A DNA stretch of 64,000 nucleotides from JACCYQ01 sp036675565 (GCA_036675565.1 JAKFER010000051.1:1-64000); one strand, 5' to 3'; counted from the first letter of the stretch, positions 54,166 through 63,049 are shown. Notes: generated by a model from the letters alone, not told the origin. Made by a program: numbers and translations.

Positions 54166-54825
54166 ATGAGACAATCTCTGAACATTATAGGAGCACTTTT
54201 TAGTAAAGATCTTTTACTGGAGATACGGCAGCAATACACATTCTATGGTATACTATTATATATAGGTGCCACCATTTTTGTATTGTTTATGGCGGTGGAA
54301 GTTCCGGAAAGTGATGTGTGGAATGGTTTATTCTGGGTTATACAGTTATTTATCAGCACAAATGCAGTGGCAAAAAGCTTTTTACAGGAAAGTCGTGGCC
54401 GCATGCTTTATTATTATTCCATTGCAGGACCAGCGCAGTTCATGCTTGCAAAACTTTTATTCAATTCATTGCTGATGCTGGTAATGAGTTTGCTTAGTTT
54501 GATTTTATTTAGTTTGTTTTTAGGAAACCCGGTAGAAAAAATCTGGGCATTTATTGGCCTGGTATTCCTGGGTGGATGGAGTCTGAGCCTGGTTTTTACT
54601 TTTTTAGCAGCCATTGCGGCAAAGGCTCAGCAGAATGCAGCCATTATGGCTATATTGGGTTTTCCCCTGATCATTCCTCAATTACTATTGCTGATGCGTT
54701 TATCCAAAGCCGCTTTTAATGAAATGATGACCATTCCGGTTGAAACTGTTTTACTCTTAATTGCGTTGGATGCAATGGTTATTGTACTCTCGGTTATTCT
54801 GTTCCCTTTTTTATGGAAAGATTAG
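54166..54825 (+). CDS. ccmB: Heme exporter subunit CcmB
   Basis: 219 residues with six hydrophobic helices. It matches CcmB in length and in the GLFWVIQLFISTNAVAKSFLQESRGRMLYYYSIAGPAQFMLAKLLFNS region. CcmB is the membrane subunit of the ABC transporter that supports heme delivery for cytochrome c maturation. No ccmA (ATPase) gene is next to it; it must be elsewhere or be absent. Confidence 0.88.
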   Translation: MRQSLNIIGALFSKDLLLEIRQQYTFYGILLYIGATIFVLFMAVEVPESDVWNGLFWVIQLFISTNAVAKSFLQESRGRMLYYYSIAGPAQFMLAKLLFNSLLMLVMSLLSLILFSLFLGNPVEKIWAFIGLVFLGGWSLSLVFTFLAAIAAKAQQNAAIMAILGFPLIIPQLLLLMRLSKAAFNEMMTIPVETVLLLIALDAMVIVLSVILFPFLWKD

Positions 54826-54886
54826 ACAGTAATCAAAGTAATAAAAAAGTTTTTTGTTTTTTATAATCTATTGCATGCCTTTATGC

Positions 54887-54894
54887 TATTTTTG
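54887..54894 (+). promoter_or_regulatory. -7 promoter box upstream of ccmC
   Basis: TATTTTTG followed by C, 63 bp upstream of the ccmC ATG; a TTG lies nearer than optimal, so -33 is uncertain. Confidence 0.5.
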
Positions 54895-54956
54895 CAGCAC
54901 TTTTTAAAAGATTGCCGGCCTCTCAGCCATTTTACACGTAAGATGCCGTATGAAAA

Positions 54957-55658
54957 ATGAATATGCGTAAAGCCTGGTGGAAAATATTGAGCGTAGTTTT
55001 ATTGATCTATACTTTCACGGTTGGATTGATTGCAGAAGTTCCCCGATTGCCCCAGTTGCAGGAAACGATCCGAAATTTATATTTTCATGTATGTATGTGG
55101 TTTGCCATGATGATCCTCTTCATCATTTCTGTAGTTCATGCCATTAAATACCTTCGTAATAACGATCTGAAACATGATATTAGTTCTCGCCAATATGCTG
55201 TGATGGGAATTGTATTTGGACTTTTGGGATATGCTACCGGTGCAATCTGGATGAGTTATACCTGGGCCGATCCTAATAATCCTGCTTATGCATCATTCAG
55301 TACCATAGCCAGGGATCCCAAACTGATTGGGGCAGCCATCGCCTTATTAATTTATTTCGCCTACCTGGTTTTAAGAGATTCCATTACAGACATTGATAAA
55401 AAAGCCAGGATCAGTGCAGTATATAACATTTTTGCCTTTGCATTTTTGTTTCCCACTATTTGGATTCTTCCAAGACTATTACCCAGCCTGCATCCCGGCC
55501 AGGAAGGAAATCCGGCATTGAATACAAATGATGTGGATAGCCGGATGAGAATGGTATTTTATCCAGCCATTTTGGGATGGACACTTTTAGGTGTCTGGAT
55601 CACCACACTTAAAATAAGAATGAACCTGATAAAGGAAAAAATGCTAATCAATCAATAA
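54957..55658 (+). CDS. ccmC: Heme exporter/handling protein CcmC (CcsA family)
   Basis: 233 residues with six membrane helices. FHVCMWFAMMILFIISVVHAI (about 42-62) and GAIWMSYTWADPNNPAY (about 95-111) correspond to the conserved heme-handling region, here in a Bacteroidota variant lacking the full WGTWW motif of proteobacterial CcmC. It presents heme for cytochrome c maturation. Between ccmB and ccmD in order. A second ATG two codons downstream is an alternative start. Confidence 0.85.
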   Translation: MNMRKAWWKILSVVLLIYTFTVGLIAEVPRLPQLQETIRNLYFHVCMWFAMMILFIISVVHAIKYLRNNDLKHDISSRQYAVMGIVFGLLGYATGAIWMSYTWADPNNPAYASFSTIARDPKLIGAAIALLIYFAYLVLRDSITDIDKKARISAVYNIFAFAFLFPTIWILPRLLPSLHPGQEGNPALNTNDVDSRMRMVFYPAILGWTLLGVWITTLKIRMNLIKEKMLINQ

Positions 55659-55749
55659 GATGAAATGAGCCAAAATAAAACTTGTTTAACTATCGGAAAG
55701 ATCAAAGGCGAATTACATCTGACAATAAAAAATCAATATTCATAACCAG

Positions 55750-55968
55750 ATGAAAAAAATTATAATAATCTTTCTTTTTTGCATGGCAGCATCATTTGTT
55801 CAGGCACAGGACACTTTAAATACGGAAACAGAAATGGCCGACCTGATGCGCAGCAATGGTAAAATTTATGTAGTCATTGCCGTTATGCTTACTATTTTAT
55901 TTGGATTGGTATTTTACCTGGTACGGCTTGATAAAAAAATAACCCGCTTAGAAAAAGAATCGCATTAA
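55750..55968 (+). CDS. ccmD: CcmD-family small membrane protein
   Basis: 72 residues. A cleavable or anchoring N-terminal hydrophobic segment (2-20, ending VQAQ) is followed by a central helix (about 38-58) and a charged tail LDKKITRLEKE, the CcmD pattern. CcmD stabilises the CcmABC heme complex. The position directly after ccmC supports the call despite low sequence information. Confidence 0.75.
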   Translation: MKKIIIIFLFCMAASFVQAQDTLNTETEMADLMRSNGKIYVVIAVMLTILFGLVFYLVRLDKKITRLEKESH

Positions 55969-56035
55969 AATATTTAAGAAGCTTAAAAATTTATTTCCAT
56001 AATTCAATTAAAAACGTTTATAAACACAAAATAAA

Positions 56036-57457
56036 ATGTCAGAAAATCCAGGCTATAGCTTTTTTGATAACGTCATCAGGAGTTTTGATAAAGCTGCAAA
56101 ATTCACCCAATGGGATCCGGGAATTTTAGAACAGATTAAAGCGTGCAATGCTGTTTATCGCATGCGTTTCCCCGTTAAATTAGATGATGGTACTATTGAA
56201 GTAATAGAAGCATATCGTGTACAACACTCCCAGCATAAAACACCGTGCAAAGGAGGTATTCGTTTTGCGGCAGAAGTTAACCAGGATGAAGTAATGGCTT
56301 TAGCCGCCCTGATGACTTATAAATGCGCCATTGTAAATGTGCCTTTTGGTGGCGGTAAAGGTGGAATCAAAATCAATCCTAAAGAATACAGCGCTTATGA
56401 ACTGGAAAAAATTACCCGCCGATATACTGCGGAACTGGTTCGTAAAAATTTTATAGGACCAGGCACTGATGTTCCAGCTCCTGATTATGGTACTGGTGAA
56501 AGAGAAATGGCCTGGATTGTAGATACATATTCTTCTTTACGTCCGGGGGATATTGATGCGGCAGGCTGTGTAACAGGTAAACCAGTAACACAGGGTGGTG
56601 TTCGTGGTCGCCGGGAAGCAACTGGCTTGGGTGTATTCTTTGGTATCAGGGAAGTATGTAACATTCCGGATGTAATGAATAAGCTGGAAATGCCGCTAGG
56701 TATTGTTGGCAAAAAGGTAGTTATCCAGGGATTGGGTAATGTAGGATATCATAGTGCAAAATTTTTCCAGGAAGCTGGCGCTAAAATCGTAGGACTTGCT
56801 GAATATGAAGGTGCTATCTGGAAAGAAGAAGGATTGGATGTAGATGCCGTATTCAACCATCGGAAAGAAACGGGTTCTATCCTGAACTTCCCGGGTGCAA
56901 ATAATTTTGATCATAATATCGAAGCCCTGGAAATGGAATGTGATATCCTGATCCCTGCTGCTTTGGAAAACGTGATCAATCTTGATAACGCCTCCCGCAT
57001 AAAAGCTAAATTGATTGGCGAAGCTGCAAATGGACCCATTACACCAGAAGCAGATGAGATCCTGATCAAAAAAGGAATTATTGTTATCCCTGATATGTAC
57101 CTGAATGCCGGTGGTGTAACCGTTTCTTATTTTGAATGGTTAAAAAACCTTAGTCATGTACGTTATGGCAGAATGGAAAAACGATTTACAGAAAACCTGA
57201 ATACCCATATACTTGGCCAGATTGAAGAATTGACTTCGAAAAAAGTTAATGAAAGGGAACGCAACTTTATCATGCATGGACCCGAGGAAGTGGATTTGGT
57301 TCATAGTGGTTTAGAAGAAACAATGATTACAGCAACGCATGAAGTAATGGCTGTTTGGAGAGCAAATCCGCAGATACCTGACATGCGTACAGCAGCTTAT
57401 GTTGTAGCTATTAATAAAGTGGCCAACAGCTATGCAGAACTGGGCATTTTCCCATAA
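56036..57457 (+). CDS. gdhA: Glutamate dehydrogenase (Glu/Leu/Phe/Val family)
   Basis: 473 residues. The dimerisation/catalytic domain has KTPCKGGIRFA (68-78), catalytic TYKCAIVNVPFGGGKGGI (94-111) with Lys96 and Lys108, and GPGTDVPAPDYGTGEREMAW; the nucleotide-binding domain begins VVIQGLGNVGYHSAKFF. It interconverts glutamate and 2-oxoglutarate plus ammonia. Coenzyme preference cannot be read safely. It follows ccmD by 67 bp; no promoter box was seen in that gap. Confidence 0.93.
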   Translation: MSENPGYSFFDNVIRSFDKAAKFTQWDPGILEQIKACNAVYRMRFPVKLDDGTIEVIEAYRVQHSQHKTPCKGGIRFAAEVNQDEVMALAALMTYKCAIVNVPFGGGKGGIKINPKEYSAYELEKITRRYTAELVRKNFIGPGTDVPAPDYGTGEREMAWIVDTYSSLRPGDIDAAGCVTGKPVTQGGVRGRREATGLGVFFGIREVCNIPDVMNKLEMPLGIVGKKVVIQGLGNVGYHSAKFFQEAGAKIVGLAEYEGAIWKEEGLDVDAVFNHRKETGSILNFPGANNFDHNIEALEMECDILIPAALENVINLDNASRIKAKLIGEAANGPITPEADEILIKKGIIVIPDMYLNAGGVTVSYFEWLKNLSHVRYGRMEKRFTENLNTHILGQIEELTSKKVNERERNFIMHGPEEVDLVHSGLEETMITATHEVMAVWRANPQIPDMRTAAYVVAINKVANSYAELGIFP

Positions 57458-57482
57458 TCATAAATTTTATAAATATTTGAAA

Positions 57483-57510
57483 AAGCTGCTCCTGGGCAGT
57501 TTTTTCTATT
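57483..57510 (+). terminator. Weak terminator after gdhA
   Basis: A short stem CTGC/GCAG is flanked by five A and six T. The stem is only 4-5 bp, so efficiency is uncertain. Confidence 0.4.
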
Positions 57511-57527
57511 TAAAGAAGAGTAAATGC

Positions 57528-57977
57528 TTATTTATGAGCGGCGTTCCATGCAGGTACCTGTAGTAATTCAATAAGTTTGCCAGCTGATTTATGGTAAACA
57601 ATGGAATGAGTCCCATTCGTGATGGCCATATAAGGAACAGGCAAACTGATATTGTATCGAAGTACTTGTTGCAAAACCTCAGGAGTTAATGGAACAGAAG
57701 GTGCTTTACATTCTATCATCATCCAGGGTTTAAAAAATGGATCGTAAACCAGCACATCAAACCTTTTTTTTAATTCACCCAACATAATTTCTTTTTCAAT
57801 AGCTATTAAGGTTGATGGATACTGCAATTCCTTAACCAGGTATGCAATGAAATTTTGACGAACCCACTCCTCTTCGGTTAATTGAAGCCATATTTTACGA
57901 TGAGGATCAAAAATATAATCCCGTTCATTTTCCTTTTTTAATTTGAAAGATGGTTCCGGGTAAGGAATTATGATCAT
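57528..57977 (-). CDS. Small PDDEXK-fold protein (type I restriction R-subunit N-terminal-like)
   Basis: 149 residues. The nuclease-type motif is RFDVLVYDPFFKPWMMIECKAPSVPL, with Asp74 and Glu89-x-Lys91, preceded by a Glu-rich helix (EKEIMLGELKKR). This is the HSDR_N_2 domain found alone in many Bacteroidota, without helicase, methylase or specificity subunits. None of those genes is nearby, so it is unlikely to be a restriction system; the function is unknown. Confidence 0.78.
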   Translation of the reverse strand: MIIIPYPEPSFKLKKENERDYIFDPHRKIWLQLTEEEWVRQNFIAYLVKELQYPSTLIAIEKEIMLGELKKRFDVLVYDPFFKPWMMIECKAPSVPLTPEVLQQVLRYNISLPVPYMAITNGTHSIVYHKSAGKLIELLQVPAWNAAHK

Positions 57978-58080
57978 GGTTCAAATGTAAATGTTTTAAA
58001 TTAGCACGCATGATACAGCAACTTCATGGACTATCAGTTACTGTTTAAAGGATTGGAATTTATTCAAAAAAATTATTTGG

Positions 58081-58851
58081 ATGAAAACGAAAGAAGATAT
58101 TGTTAAGAATTGGTTGCCCCGGTATACGGGTGAAAAATTAGAAAACTTTGGTAATTACATCCTGTTAACAAATTTTAGTAATTACGTAAACAAATTTGCA
58201 GAATGGAATAATGTACAAATTGTAGGTATTGGAAAACCCATGCAATGCGCCACTGCTGAGGACATTACGATTATCAATTTTGGAATGGGAAGTCCGACTG
58301 CAGCAACAGTCATGGATCTTTTACATGCCGTATCACCCAAAGCGGTTTTATTCCTTGGAAAGTGTGGAGGATTAAAAAAACGAAACAAAATCGGAGACCT
58401 TATATTACCTATTGCTGCTATCAGGGGTGAAGGTACAAGTGGTGATTATTTTCCACCTGAAGTTCCCGCATTGCCAGCATTTGCCTTACAAAAAGCAATT
58501 TCCACTACCATTCGTGATCATGGTGTTGATTATTGGACAGGGACCGTTTACACTACCAACAGGCGGGTTTGGGAACATGATGAAGCATTTAAAACTTACC
58601 TGCAGGAAATAAGGGCTTATGCAATTGATATGGAAACAGCAACCATTTTTACTGTAGGATTTTTCAATAAAATTCCAACCGGTGCTTTATTATTAGTAAG
58701 TGATCAGCCAATGGTACCGGAAGGTGTAAAAACAGAAGAAAGTGATTTGAAAGTAACAGCGGACTTTGTTGAAAATCATTTAAAGATCGGCATAGATTCA
58801 TTAAAACAATTACGCAACGGTGGCTTCACAGTCAGGCACCTGCGCTTTTAG
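58081..58851 (+). CDS. amn: AMP nucleosidase
   Basis: 256 residues, matching the short form of AMP nucleosidase common in Bacteroidota, which splits AMP to adenine and ribose 5-phosphate. It belongs to the nucleoside phosphorylase fold: NFGMGSPTAATVMDLLHAVSPKAVLFLGKCGGLK (about 65-100), IAAIRGEGTSGDYFPPEVPAL and IDMETATIFTVGF with the Glu that binds ribose. VSDQPM near 210 holds the base-binding Asp. A uridine phosphorylase-like enzyme is less likely. Confidence 0.85.
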   Translation: MKTKEDIVKNWLPRYTGEKLENFGNYILLTNFSNYVNKFAEWNNVQIVGIGKPMQCATAEDITIINFGMGSPTAATVMDLLHAVSPKAVLFLGKCGGLKKRNKIGDLILPIAAIRGEGTSGDYFPPEVPALPAFALQKAISTTIRDHGVDYWTGTVYTTNRRVWEHDEAFKTYLQEIRAYAIDMETATIFTVGFFNKIPTGALLLVSDQPMVPEGVKTEESDLKVTADFVENHLKIGIDSLKQLRNGGFTVRHLRF

Positions 58852-58891
58852 GAATGGAATAATATTTGATACTATGATCAAAAAATAATTA

Positions 58892-59293
58892 ATGAGATTA
58901 CTATATTTCCTGCTTGCTTTGGCACCATTTGTTTCTTCTGAATCAACCAGCTGTAACAAAAAATCCAGTTCAGGTAATTGTATGAAAGGACGATTAGAAA
59001 TTAAGGGTATTTGTTCCAATTATGTTATTACAATTATTGATGGTCCGATTGATACAGCTAAAGTTGCATCTACCTGGACGGACCCTGAAACGAATAAAAC
59101 CTACACAAACGCCTTTAAATTAGGTAGCCCCTGCACATTTCCTTCAACCTTAAATGAGGGAGATGAGTTTTATTTTGAATTTGTTAATGAAACAAAGGAA
59201 GATTGTGCTGTTTGTATGGCTTACCGGCCTGTTCCTGAAAAAATTAACATGATCAATGTGCTGAATGCCTCCTGTAAAAACGCTGCAGAGTAA
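58892..59293 (+). CDS. Secreted Cys-rich hypothetical protein
   Basis: 133 residues, not recognised. A hydrophobic start (MRLLYFLLALAPFVSS) is a likely signal peptide. The mature part has seven Cys (21, 30, 41, 81, 105, 108, 128) and beta-type segments, which suggests disulfides in the periplasm or outside. The stretch before Cys21 is not a good lipobox. It sits between amn and the queA leader, 40 bp after amn. Confidence 0.65.
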   Translation: MRLLYFLLALAPFVSSESTSCNKKSSSGNCMKGRLEIKGICSNYVITIIDGPIDTAKVASTWTDPETNKTYTNAFKLGSPCTFPSTLNEGDEFYFEFVNETKEDCAVCMAYRPVPEKINMINVLNASCKNAAE

Positions 59294-59331
59294 AATTTTC
59301 CAGGAAAAAAATAAACCAACAAGTTTTTTAT

Positions 59332-59339
59332 TACCTTTG
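59332..59339 (+). promoter_or_regulatory. -7 promoter box of queA
   Basis: TACCTTTG followed by C, exact consensus; no clear -33 TTG. It would give a leader of about 120 nt. Confidence 0.55.
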
Positions 59340-59354
59340 CGCACTTTAAAGTAC

Positions 59355-59443
59355 ACCTGAATGATCAAAACCGGTGCCGTAAGACCGGGTTATTATTTTG
59401 GATCCTTTCCCGGCTGTTATACCCCAGGTTTGAATCATCAGGT
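59355..59443 (+). promoter_or_regulatory. Structured 5' leader RNA of queA (unidentified)
   Basis: The leader can close a long stem: ACCTGAATGATCAAAACC (59355-59372) with GGTTTGAATCATCAGGT (59427-59443), 16 base pairs with three single-base bulges. The 54-nt interior can form CCGGG/CCCGG (59385-59389 with 59409-59413) or, exclusively, CCGGT/ACCGG (59371-59375 with 59384-59388). It does not match the preQ1 or SAM riboswitches as far as I can judge by eye. Confidence 0.5.
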
Positions 59444-59466
59444 ACATATAACTAATATAACAGTCA

Positions 59467-60516
59467 ATGAAGCTTTCTCAATTTAAGTTCGATCTACCCT
59501 TAAATCTTATTGCCCAGCACCCAGCGAAACAAAGAGAAGACGCCCGTATGATGGTGGTTCACCGCCAGACCGGTCAAATGGAAAACAAACATTTTCGCGA
59601 TGTATTGGAGTATTTTGATGATAAAGACGCCTTTGTTGTAAATAATACCAAAGTATTTCCTGCCCGTATGTATGGTCGCAAAGAAAAGACCGGTGCCCGG
59701 ATTGAAGTTTTTCTTCTGCGTGAATTAAATAAACCAAATCGTTTATGGGATGTAATCGTTGATCCCGCACGAAAGATCCGTGTTGGTAATAAATTATATT
59801 TTGGTGATGGTGAAGAACTGGTTGCAGAAGTAATTGATAATACCACCAGTCGCGGACGCACCATCCGTTTTTTATGGGAAGACAGTGAAGAAACTTTCCG
59901 CCAGATGCTGGAAAAATTGGGTGAAACACCCCTTCCAAAATATATTAAAAGGAAGCCAGATGAAGAAGACAGGGAAAGATACCAAACAGTATATGCTAAA
60001 CACGAAGGTGCTGTAGCAGCTCCAACCGCAGGTTTACATTTCAGCAGGGAACTGATTAAGCGGCTTGAAATACAAGGAATCCGTTTTGCGGAAGTTACCT
60101 TACATACCGGATTAGGAACTTTCCGTCCTATTGAAGTGGAAGATCTGAGTAAACATAAAATGGATGCTGAATATTACCGGATTGAAGAAGCGGCGTGCAA
60201 CGTTGTAAATAAAGCCAAGCAAACCGGTCACCGTATTTGCTCTGTTGGTACAACAACTATGAGAGCACTTGAGTCTTCCTTTACCGCACAAAAATTATTA
60301 AAACCATCAGAAGGCTGGACGAATGTATTTATTCACCCACCTTATAATTTCAACATTGCCGATTCACTGATCACTAACTTTCATCTACCTAAAACCAGTT
60401 TATTGATCATGACCTGTGCATTTGCCGGTTATGACCTGGCGATAGAAGCTTATAAAAAAGCGATTAAAGATAAATACCGCTTTTTCAGCTATGGCGATGC
60501 CATGCTGGTAATTTAA
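59467..60516 (+). CDS. queA: S-adenosylmethionine:tRNA ribosyltransferase-isomerase
   Basis: 349 residues, normal length. QueA transfers the ribose of SAM to 7-aminomethyl-7-deazaguanine in tRNA, making epoxyqueuosine. Family blocks are FKFDLPLNLIAQHPAKQREDARMMV (N-terminus), NTKVFPARMYGRKEKTGARIEVFLL, AAPTAGLHFS near 185 and LHTGLGTFRPI near 205-215. It has a promoter, a long structured leader and a terminator, so it is probably monocistronic. Confidence 0.95.
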   Translation: MKLSQFKFDLPLNLIAQHPAKQREDARMMVVHRQTGQMENKHFRDVLEYFDDKDAFVVNNTKVFPARMYGRKEKTGARIEVFLLRELNKPNRLWDVIVDPARKIRVGNKLYFGDGEELVAEVIDNTTSRGRTIRFLWEDSEETFRQMLEKLGETPLPKYIKRKPDEEDRERYQTVYAKHEGAVAAPTAGLHFSRELIKRLEIQGIRFAEVTLHTGLGTFRPIEVEDLSKHKMDAEYYRIEEAACNVVNKAKQTGHRICSVGTTTMRALESSFTAQKLLKPSEGWTNVFIHPPYNFNIADSLITNFHLPKTSLLIMTCAFAGYDLAIEAYKKAIKDKYRFFSYGDAMLVI

Positions 60517-60536
60517 TTCTGTATGAATTATTGTAT

Positions 60537-60566
60537 AAAGCCTTTCAGAAATGGAAGCTTTTTTTT
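60537..60566 (+). terminator. Terminator of queA
   Basis: AAAGC-TTTC pairs with GGAA-GCTTT (one bulged C, 6-nt loop), followed by a run of eight T that reaches the stop codon of the converging lysC. Confidence 0.7.
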
Positions 60567-61887
60567 ATTCCAATCCAAACATTCCTTTGTTCAATTGCTT
60601 CAGCATTCTGTCTTTGAATTCTGCCGGAACCAAAAGGGAAATATTATGCTTGCTTCCTCCATATGAAACCATTCTAACGGGAATGCTTCCGATAGATTCA
60701 AAAAGCTTTTTAACCATGTTTGGTGTTTGGGAGATTTCATTTCCAACAACGGATATGATCACCTGCTTTTTATCTACTTCCACGCTGCCAAAAGCTTCAA
60801 GCTCTTTTAAAATTTGGGGCAAGTTATGTTCTTCATCAATGGTAAGAGAAACAGCCACTTCAGAAGTGGTGATCATATCAATAGGTGTCTGGTATTTTTC
60901 AAATATCTCGAAGATCTTTCGCAAAAAACCATAAGCTAATAGCATCCGGCTGCTTTTTATTTTTATGGCGATGATACCATCTTTAGCGGCAACGGCCTTT
61001 ACACCAACTGATGCAGCCTGCGCGGAGATCAAAGTGCCCTTAGCATCAGGCTTCATGGTGTTCAGCAATTTTACCGGAATATTATATTGCTGTGCGGGCC
61101 AGATGGAAGCAGGATGTAAAATCTTTGCGCCGAAGTATGCCAACTCCGCTGCTTCATCAAAACTTAATTGTTCAATGGGAATTGTTTTGTTTACTATTCG
61201 TGGATCATTATTATGCATTCCATCTATATCGGTCCATATTTCGCAAACCGATGCATTTATTGCGGCAGCAATCAGTGATGCAGTGTAATCACTTCCACCT
61301 CTTTTCAGGTTATCAACTTCTCCCCTTGCATTGCGACAAATATATCCTTGTGTTACAAATAATTTTACGCCTTTGTGTTTTTGTAGTAACTGGTTTAGTT
61401 TGATTTTGATACTCCCAATCTGGGGCTCATTATTTTGATCAATGCTCATGAACTCCAAAGCAGGTATCAGTACATGATCAACACCCTGTTCTTCCAGGTA
61501 AATAGAAAACAAACGGGTGGAAAGCAATTCACCCTGGGCAACAATATCTTTAAATAACGCTTCGCTGAATGAAATCTTCAGGATAATATTTAAAAATTCG
61601 AAATGCTCTGCTACCAGGTTATTTGCCTTTTCAATTGATGTTGGTTTTTCAATGAGTGATTTTATGAATGAATGATATTTTTCTTCCAGCGTTGCGATCA
61701 GTTTTTTTGCATTCTCCCGGTGACCATGTGCCAATTCATTGCCTATTTCAACCAATGCGTTAGTGGTTCCTGATAATGCTGACAGGACAACAATGGTTGG
61801 TTCTTCTGTGGAGGTTACCAACCTGGCAACTTCTTTCATCCTTTGCGGTTGGCCAACACTGGTACCGCCAAACTTCATCACTTTCAT
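60565..61887 (-). CDS. lysC: Aspartate kinase
   Basis: 440 residues. The kinase domain begins MKVMKFGGTSVG (1-12), with RGGSDYTASLIAAAI near 195-210 and WTDIDGMHNNDPR. Two C-terminal ACT domains (about 300-440; SRMLLAYGFLRKIFEIF, SVVGNEISQTPNMVKKLFESIG) allow feedback by an amino acid. It starts the Lys/Thr/Met pathway from aspartate. A monofunctional enzyme with no homoserine dehydrogenase part. Confidence 0.94.
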   Translation of the reverse strand: MKVMKFGGTSVGQPQRMKEVARLVTSTEEPTIVVLSALSGTTNALVEIGNELAHGHRENAKKLIATLEEKYHSFIKSLIEKPTSIEKANNLVAEHFEFLNIILKISFSEALFKDIVAQGELLSTRLFSIYLEEQGVDHVLIPALEFMSIDQNNEPQIGSIKIKLNQLLQKHKGVKLFVTQGYICRNARGEVDNLKRGGSDYTASLIAAAINASVCEIWTDIDGMHNNDPRIVNKTIPIEQLSFDEAAELAYFGAKILHPASIWPAQQYNIPVKLLNTMKPDAKGTLISAQAASVGVKAVAAKDGIIAIKIKSSRMLLAYGFLRKIFEIFEKYQTPIDMITTSEVAVSLTIDEEHNLPQILKELEAFGSVEVDKKQVIISVVGNEISQTPNMVKKLFESIGSIPVRMVSYGGSKHNISLLVPAEFKDRMLKQLNKGMFGLE

Positions 61888-61921
61888 AAAAAATGCTTTA
61901 TCATTTATATTAAATCAGCCT

Positions 61922-61930
61922 GCAAATATA
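61922..61930 (-). promoter_or_regulatory. -7 promoter box of lysC
   Basis: TATATTTGC on the minus strand, 34 bp upstream of the ATG, with a T-rich -33 region. Confidence 0.5.
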
Positions 61931-61957
61931 CTGGTGATGCAATCATTAAACTACATT

Positions 61958-63049
61958 TCACAAATTGAAAGGATGTGGCAATGCAAACCTTTCAGCCAGC
62001 GACTTTAAATCGTCTATTACTGCGGGCACAAGTGGAATACCATGTTGCATCCGTTCCAATTCCATTGCTGTTTCCGGTTCCCCGGGTATGATAACTTTTT
62101 CCTGGCCTTCAATTGTTTTTGCTTCGCGAAATCTTTTGATCCATGCATCCATATGTTCTTTAAAATCTTTTGCAGGTCGAAAAGCATCAATCCGCATAGC
62201 ACCAAAAAAATGCCCGATGCCTTTACCCGGCTGATTTTCTGGCATTGGTACATATGCAGGGAATGGTGGAACCCATGGACCATAATTTGCGCCGCTTAAT
62301 ACAGCAGAAAAAATATCTACAATGGCACCAAGTGCATAACCTTTATGACTTCCGTGTTCACGATCGCCACCTAACGGTAATAGAGCCCCGCCTTTTTTTA
62401 ATTCAAACGGATCTGTGGTTGATTCCCCATCTTTGTTTTGAATCCAGCCGGTTGGAGCTATGCCACCTTTTCTTTGCAATATTTCCAGTTTACCATTCGC
62501 AGCGGTTGTTGTGGCCAGATCGGCAACAAAAGGTGATTCATTCCCTGCAGGAAAGCAAACACAAATTGGGTTGGTTCCTAATAATCTTTCAGTAGAAAAT
62601 GTAGGTGCTACCAATGCACTTGCATTGGTCATAGCAATCCCGATCATATCTTCTTCAAGCGCCATAATTGCATGGGCCGCGGCAATTCCAAAATGATTAC
62701 TGTTTTGAACACTTACCCAACCCGTTCCAACAGCTTTTGCTTTATCGATGGCTACCTGCATTGAAAATGGAGCAACAACTAACCCAAGTCCCTGGTCGCC
62801 ATCCACAACTGCAGTTGAGGGAGTTTCATGAATGATTTTAATTACCGGGTTGGCATTTACCCGCTTAGCATCCCATAATCTAACATACCCACTTAACCTG
62901 GCTACACCGTGCGAATCAACACCTCTTAAATCTGCAGACAACAAAACTTTTGTTGCTTTATCAGCATCTGATTCATTACACCCGATTTTAATAAAAATGG
63001 ATTTTGTAAATGCATGTAATTGTTGATATGGAAATTGATTGTTTAACAT
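61958..63049 (-). CDS. Ldh-family (malate/L-lactate dehydrogenase type 2) oxidoreductase
   Basis: 363 residues from MLNNQFPYQQLHAFTKSIF; an ATG seven codons upstream exists, but the chosen start fits homologues. The fold is the NAD(P)-dependent Ldh_2 family: LLSADLRGVDSHGVARLSGYV (about 38-58), WVSVQNSNHFGIAAAHAIMA with the catalytic His, and GSHKGYALGAIVDIFSAVLSG. Substrates in the family include malate, lactate, ureidoglycolate and 2,3-diketogulonate; which one applies here is unclear. Confidence 0.85.
   Translation of the reverse strand: MLNNQFPYQQLHAFTKSIFIKIGCNESDADKATKVLLSADLRGVDSHGVARLSGYVRLWDAKRVNANPVIKIIHETPSTAVVDGDQGLGLVVAPFSMQVAIDKAKAVGTGWVSVQNSNHFGIAAAHAIMALEEDMIGIAMTNASALVAPTFSTERLLGTNPICVCFPAGNESPFVADLATTTAANGKLEILQRKGGIAPTGWIQNKDGESTTDPFELKKGGALLPLGGDREHGSHKGYALGAIVDIFSAVLSGANYGPWVPPFPAYVPMPENQPGKGIGHFFGAMRIDAFRPAKDFKEHMDAWIKRFREAKTIEGQEKVIIPGEPETAMELERMQHGIPLVPAVIDDLKSLAERFALPHPFNL

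Noticed and set aside
57528..57977. A type I restriction-modification system
   Set aside because: Only an isolated N-terminal-like domain is present; no HsdM, HsdS or helicase gene lies nearby.
58009..58047. A 12-codon open frame upstream of amn
   Set aside because: Very short, with no regulatory codon pattern or ribosome-binding feature; probably chance.
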